Assembly (NCBI GenBank): GCA_947630755.1
Contig: CANRIU010000019.1
Location: 1-34,295, forward strand
DNA from: an uncultured Oscillospiraceae bacterium
GTDB lineage: Bacteria > Bacillota > Clostridia > Oscillospirales > Oscillospiraceae
Reading direction: 5' to 3'
DNA: 34,295 bases
Shown here: in pieces, positions 32,022-34,295 of the stretch
Layout: each line of letters begins with the position of its first letter
Numbering within the stretch: position 1 is the stretch's first letter
Translations under genes and position numbers: made by a program
The notes under the pieces: model-generated
What the model was told of the DNA's origin: nothing
Database searches by the model: none
What the model saw: the letters and a program-made list of their open reading frames with translations, nothing else

Positions 32022-32774
32022 ATGAAAAAGTTCTTTAGCGTATTACTGGCTGAGGGAGACGCTGAGTTACGTCAGACGCTTGCGGAGCTTATCGGCGGGG
32101 AAGACGATTTGAACGTTCCTGCCTGTGTCGGCTCCGGCGCCGAGGCACTCCGTCTCATTGACGAGCTGCGTCCCGACATTCTTGTCACAGGTCTGTACCT
32201 CACGGACATGGACGGGCTGGGGCTTCTGGAGAGGACGGCGTCACTCCCGGAGGCCGCAAGGCCGATAATGCTCATGGTCTCGCCTGTCTCAACTCCGCTG
32301 ACCCTCCGCGCGGTTTCGGTGCTTGGGGCATCCTATTATGTGATGGACCCCCTCTCCGCACCCGGGCTGGTGTCCCGCCTGAGGCTCCTCGCGGGGATGG
32401 TGTCAGCGGGCCACGAGGATGAGGAGATCCTTCTGATGATAGATGAGCTTCTCTATGAGCTTTGCGTACCCGCGAACCTGTCGGGCTGCAAGTACCTCCG
32501 GGAGGGCATAGCCGTGGCCTACTTTCGCCCGTCGTCCCTTGACGCGGTGACGAAGCTCCTTTACCCCGAGATCGCCCGGCGCACAGGCTCCACGCCCGAG
32601 AGGGTGGAGCGGTCCATCCGCTGCGCCGTGGACGCGGTGTGGAAGCGCGGCGGCTCCGAGCCGATAAGAAAGCTCATAGGCCCCTACCTGCGTGGAAGAC
32701 CGACCAACGGAGAGCTTATAGCGGCAGCGGCCCGCGAGCTTCGCCGGAGGGTGTCCAGAAACAGCGCAATTTGA
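32022..32774 (+). CDS. Spo0A-family regulator with degenerate receiver domain
   Basis: The 250-residue product has both Spo0A domains. The DNA-binding C-domain (~135-245) is clear: LLYELCVPANLSGCKYLREGI, TKLLYPEIARR, PERVERSIRCAVDAVWKRG and RPTNGELIA parallel B. subtilis Spo0A. The N-terminal receiver aligns without gaps over its first ~65 residues, but the acidic pair is Glu11-Gly12 and the phospho-Asp position is Gly57 (LVTGLYLTDMDG). The signalling Thr is Met85 and the Lys is Asp109. It should not accept phosphate by the normal mechanism. Spo0A is the master switch for sporulation. This may be a paralogue or a phosphorylation-independent version. Upstream 0A-like boxes suggest it is under Spo0A-type control. 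Confidence 0.85.
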   Translation: MKKFFSVLLAEGDAELRQTLAELIGGEDDLNVPACVGSGAEALRLIDELRPDILVTGLYLTDMDGLGLLERTASLPEAARPIMLMVSPVSTPLTLRAVSVLGASYYVMDPLSAPGLVSRLRLLAGMVSAGHEDEEILLMIDELLYELCVPANLSGCKYLREGIAVAYFRPSSLDAVTKLLYPEIARRTGSTPERVERSIRCAVDAVWKRGGSEPIRKLIGPYLRGRPTNGELIAAAARELRRRVSRNSAI

Positions 32775-32784
32775 TTTAATACTA

Positions 32785-32936
32785 TTCCCAGATAAAAATT
32801 GATATTTTTATCTGGGAAGGCTGTGCTACGCACAGCCCATTTAAGCGCTGAAAGCGCTTAAATGACGTCTCATACAAAACCTGACGCGCCTTCGGCGCTA
32901 TAAAAAGTGCTTTGCACTTTTTAACAGGTTTTAGTA
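32785..32936. repeat. Cluster of consecutive hairpins
   Basis: Five tight palindromes follow one another. They are TTCCCAGATAAAAAT / its complement (32785-32818), GGCTGTGC-TAC-GCACAGCC (32819-32837), ATTTAAGCGCT-GAA-AGCGCTTAAAT (32839-32863), GCGCC-TTC-GGCGC (~32886-32898) and AAAAAGTGC-TTT-GCACTTTTT (32902-32922). AAAACCTG / CAGGTTTT (about 32877-32884 with 32925-32932), extended by ATAC / GTAT, encloses the last two, giving a multi-branched element. The first hairpin can end the spo0A-like transcript. The rest is not explained by a gene. With the following ~200 bases, which show no convincing gene, this fills 32775-33144. Confidence 0.8.
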
Positions 32937-33056
32937 TAAAAACCGCGTTGAAAACCACACAAAAAAGCAGGCCCGCCTTAATGACGGGTGCCCGTAAGAA
33001 AGTTTTGAGGCCAAAATTATAATTACGGCATCTGTCCAGGCTGGATTGGGACAAGC

Positions 33057-33104
33057 AAAAAGCGCGGAGTATCAGGGAATCCCCCGGTACTCCGTGCTTT
33101 ACTT
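33057..33104 (-). terminator. Terminator of the TIR/NDT-like gene
   Basis: The stem AAAGCGCGGAGTA / TACTCCGTGCTTT has one non-Watson-Crick pair and is followed on the minus strand by TTTTTGCTT. It lies ~45 bases beyond the stop of the minus-strand gene at 33145. Confidence 0.65.
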
Positions 33105-33144
33105 TGTAATGAATCGAACTATCACACGATCTTGAATGTAGTGA

Positions 33145-34194
33145 TTAACCTATTATGGCTTTTATCCATTCAGACAGCTTTTTTGTAAGATCATTATGGT
33201 CATCCCAAACAAGTGTCTGCTTTTGTGCAACATCAAAATGCGGCTTTAAGTATTTTGCGTAAGGGCTAACTTCTTTGGCGGTATAATCTTTTGTAAAAAC
33301 TTCCTTGCTACAAGAGATAATAACTTCTTTCCCAAGCCCAAGCGCATAGCCTGCTTCATAATAGGCACCGTAATTGGGGTCAGTTATATCAAGAATCAAG
33401 AAACGACTTTCACGGATGAGGCGAAGCATTTCGGGTACAATTTGATGATTATGAATGATTTCGTCGATAAATTCCGGGGAATAGCCTGCTTCAACAATTC
33501 CTGCTCTTATAGCTTCTCTTGTTGCATCTGTTCCGGGATTAAATGCCATTGAAACGAAAACTTTTTTGTTATTGTCATCACTACGCTGTAAGTCATCTAT
33601 CCGTTTCCAGCCCTCTGCCAAAAGTGTTATACGAACATCCGTATTCCCAAATCCGAAAGTTGCATAGTCATTTCTTTTTAGATATTCTGTTACAGCCGCT
33701 ATTTGTTGGTGCATCTGTTCTTCATTCATTTGCTCTCCATTTTTGCCTATACGTTTAATGAACATCGCACTTATTAACTCGTTTTTGGTGAGGTTAATTG
33801 CATTTCCCCAAAAACCAGCGAGTGTAGCAAACCCTAACAATATTTTAGAAATACGCTCAGCAAATGTATGAGGATAAAACGCACGGATTTCTTCTTCACT
33901 TATATACCTTACCGAATGATGCTGCGCATAGTGATTATCATAGTACGATTTATCGCCCATAAAGCTCATATAGCCGTCAAACTTTTCGTGAAATGCTTCA
34001 TTACCGGCATAGAACAAGAAGGATGCCGTTTCATCCTTCAAATTATCCATTGCGTTAGTTGGATAAACTTTTTGCACATAATGTCCACAAGTTGAACATT
34101 CGCAAATATGATACACATAATCCTTGCTTGGCTGAACATTCATTTCAGAACCACAAAATGGGCATATAATTTTCTTTGTTTCCAAGTAAAACAC
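33145..34194 (-). CDS. Zinc-ribbon, winged-helix-like, TIR/nucleoside-deoxyribosyltransferase-like protein (putative defence)
   Basis: The 349-residue protein starts with a zinc ribbon (CPFCG...CSTCG, ~11-37). A helical middle follows, ending in a winged-helix-like stretch (RITLLAEGWKRIDDL, ~188-202). The C-terminal domain (~211-300) resembles the TIR/NDT superfamily: VFVSMAFNPGTD, the Ser/Arg-rich LIRESRFLILDITD strand and NYGAYYEAGYALGLGKEV, with a candidate catalytic Glu280. Related domains cleave nucleosides or NAD, and this architecture is frequent near defence genes. That role is inferred. The gene is far more AT-rich than its neighbours and probably transferred. The start is GTG 34194, or TTG 34185, which has AGGTAGGTG upstream. 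Confidence 0.75.
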   Translation of the reverse strand: MFYLETKKIICPFCGSEMNVQPSKDYVYHICECSTCGHYVQKVYPTNAMDNLKDETASFLFYAGNEAFHEKFDGYMSFMGDKSYYDNHYAQHHSVRYISEEEIRAFYPHTFAERISKILLGFATLAGFWGNAINLTKNELISAMFIKRIGKNGEQMNEEQMHQQIAAVTEYLKRNDYATFGFGNTDVRITLLAEGWKRIDDLQRSDDNNKKVFVSMAFNPGTDATREAIRAGIVEAGYSPEFIDEIIHNHQIVPEMLRLIRESRFLILDITDPNYGAYYEAGYALGLGKEVIISCSKEVFTKDYTAKEVSPYAKYLKPHFDVAQKQTLVWDDHNDLTKKLSEWIKAIIG

Positions 34195-34209
34195 CTACCT
34201 TTCCTGTCA

Positions 34210-34295
34210 CTAAGCATTCCGCAAGCTCTTATAAATCTCCTCTGTGAAAATCCCCAGCACCTGCTTCTTAACATCATCGTTGCTGAGCAGCATGG
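34210..34295 (-). CDS. C-terminal end of an unidentified gene (cut by window edge)
   Basis: Only the last ~28 codons are present (...SNDDVKKQVLGIFTEEIYKSLRNA, ending TAG). It runs on the same strand 15 bases before the TIR/NDT-like gene, so the two are probably one operon. The helical, charged tail is not diagnostic. I considered a restriction-enzyme subunit or helicase, but nothing visible proves it. Confidence 0.6.
   Translation of the reverse strand, partial: MLLSNDDVKKQVLGIFTEEIYKSLRNA

Noticed and set aside
32782-33054. A 90-codon minus-strand frame
   Set aside because: It runs through the hairpin cluster, has no ribosome site and resembles no protein I know. The inverted repeats explain the sequence better.
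1-34295. Search for tRNA, rRNA, transposase, integrase or CRISPR array
   Set aside because: I found no cloverleaf, rRNA segment, transposase or recombinase frame, or regular direct-repeat array that I could support by eye.

Overview
The window looks like chromosomal DNA of a spore-forming, GC-rich Clostridia member, most likely an Oscillospiraceae-type gut Firmicute. This is inferred from the sporulation pair spoIIGA-sigE, a Spo0A-family regulator, a SleB-type hydrolase, strong AGGAGG-type ribosome sites, TTGACA/TATAAT promoters and the gut-type glycoside hydrolases. Nearly all of it is dense housekeeping chromosome. The last ~1.1 kb (33.1-34.3 kb) is clearly AT-richer and looks acquired.

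Layout. 1-1.3 kb: end of asd and dapA (lysine/DAP pathway), dapA apparently lacking a normal start codon. 1.4-5.1 kb: a GH13 amylase and a non-canonical EF-G-like GTPase, separated by a repeated palindrome. 5.1-7.7 kb: a large membrane protein with Asp/Tyr-rich tracts and the fold signature of a P1B-type ATPase, but with its catalytic and metal-binding motifs destroyed. 7.8-9.9 kb: metK-rlmB. 10-11 kb: rhomboid-like membrane protein with a zinc-binding tail. 11-14.2 kb: an overlapping operon of free-Met-R-sulfoxide reductase, a Nudix/PPOX fusion and a GH5 cellulase lipoprotein. 14.2-15.4 kb: two zinc-ribbon proteins. 15.6-18.4 kb: GNAT acetyltransferase and GH31 glucosidase. 18.6-20.5 kb: a small membrane protein and an NfeD/SPFH pair.

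20.6-23.1 kb: sporulation block spoIIGA-sigE-sleB-like, preceded by a Spo0A-type promoter. 23.2-24.7 kb: a YfcE-like phosphoesterase divergent from three small uncharacterised genes, the first with an apparent frameshift. 24.8-28.2 kb: aminotransferase-trpS-tagO/wecA operon. 28.37-28.53 kb: a candidate structured RNA with its own promoter and terminator. 28.7-31.8 kb: response regulator, histidine kinase and membrane-anchored C39-like peptidase. 32.0-32.8 kb: a Spo0A-family protein whose receiver domain has lost every phosphorylation residue, preceded by three 0A-like boxes. 32.8-33.1 kb: a cluster of consecutive hairpins. 33.1-34.3 kb: an AT-rich pair, a zinc-ribbon/TIR-NDT-like putative defence protein and the tail of an unidentified gene.

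The most interesting points are the pseudo-P-type ATPase, the Spo0A homologue with a dead receiver, the structured RNA at 28.4 kb, the TIR/NDT-like protein in foreign-looking DNA, and the hairpin cluster.
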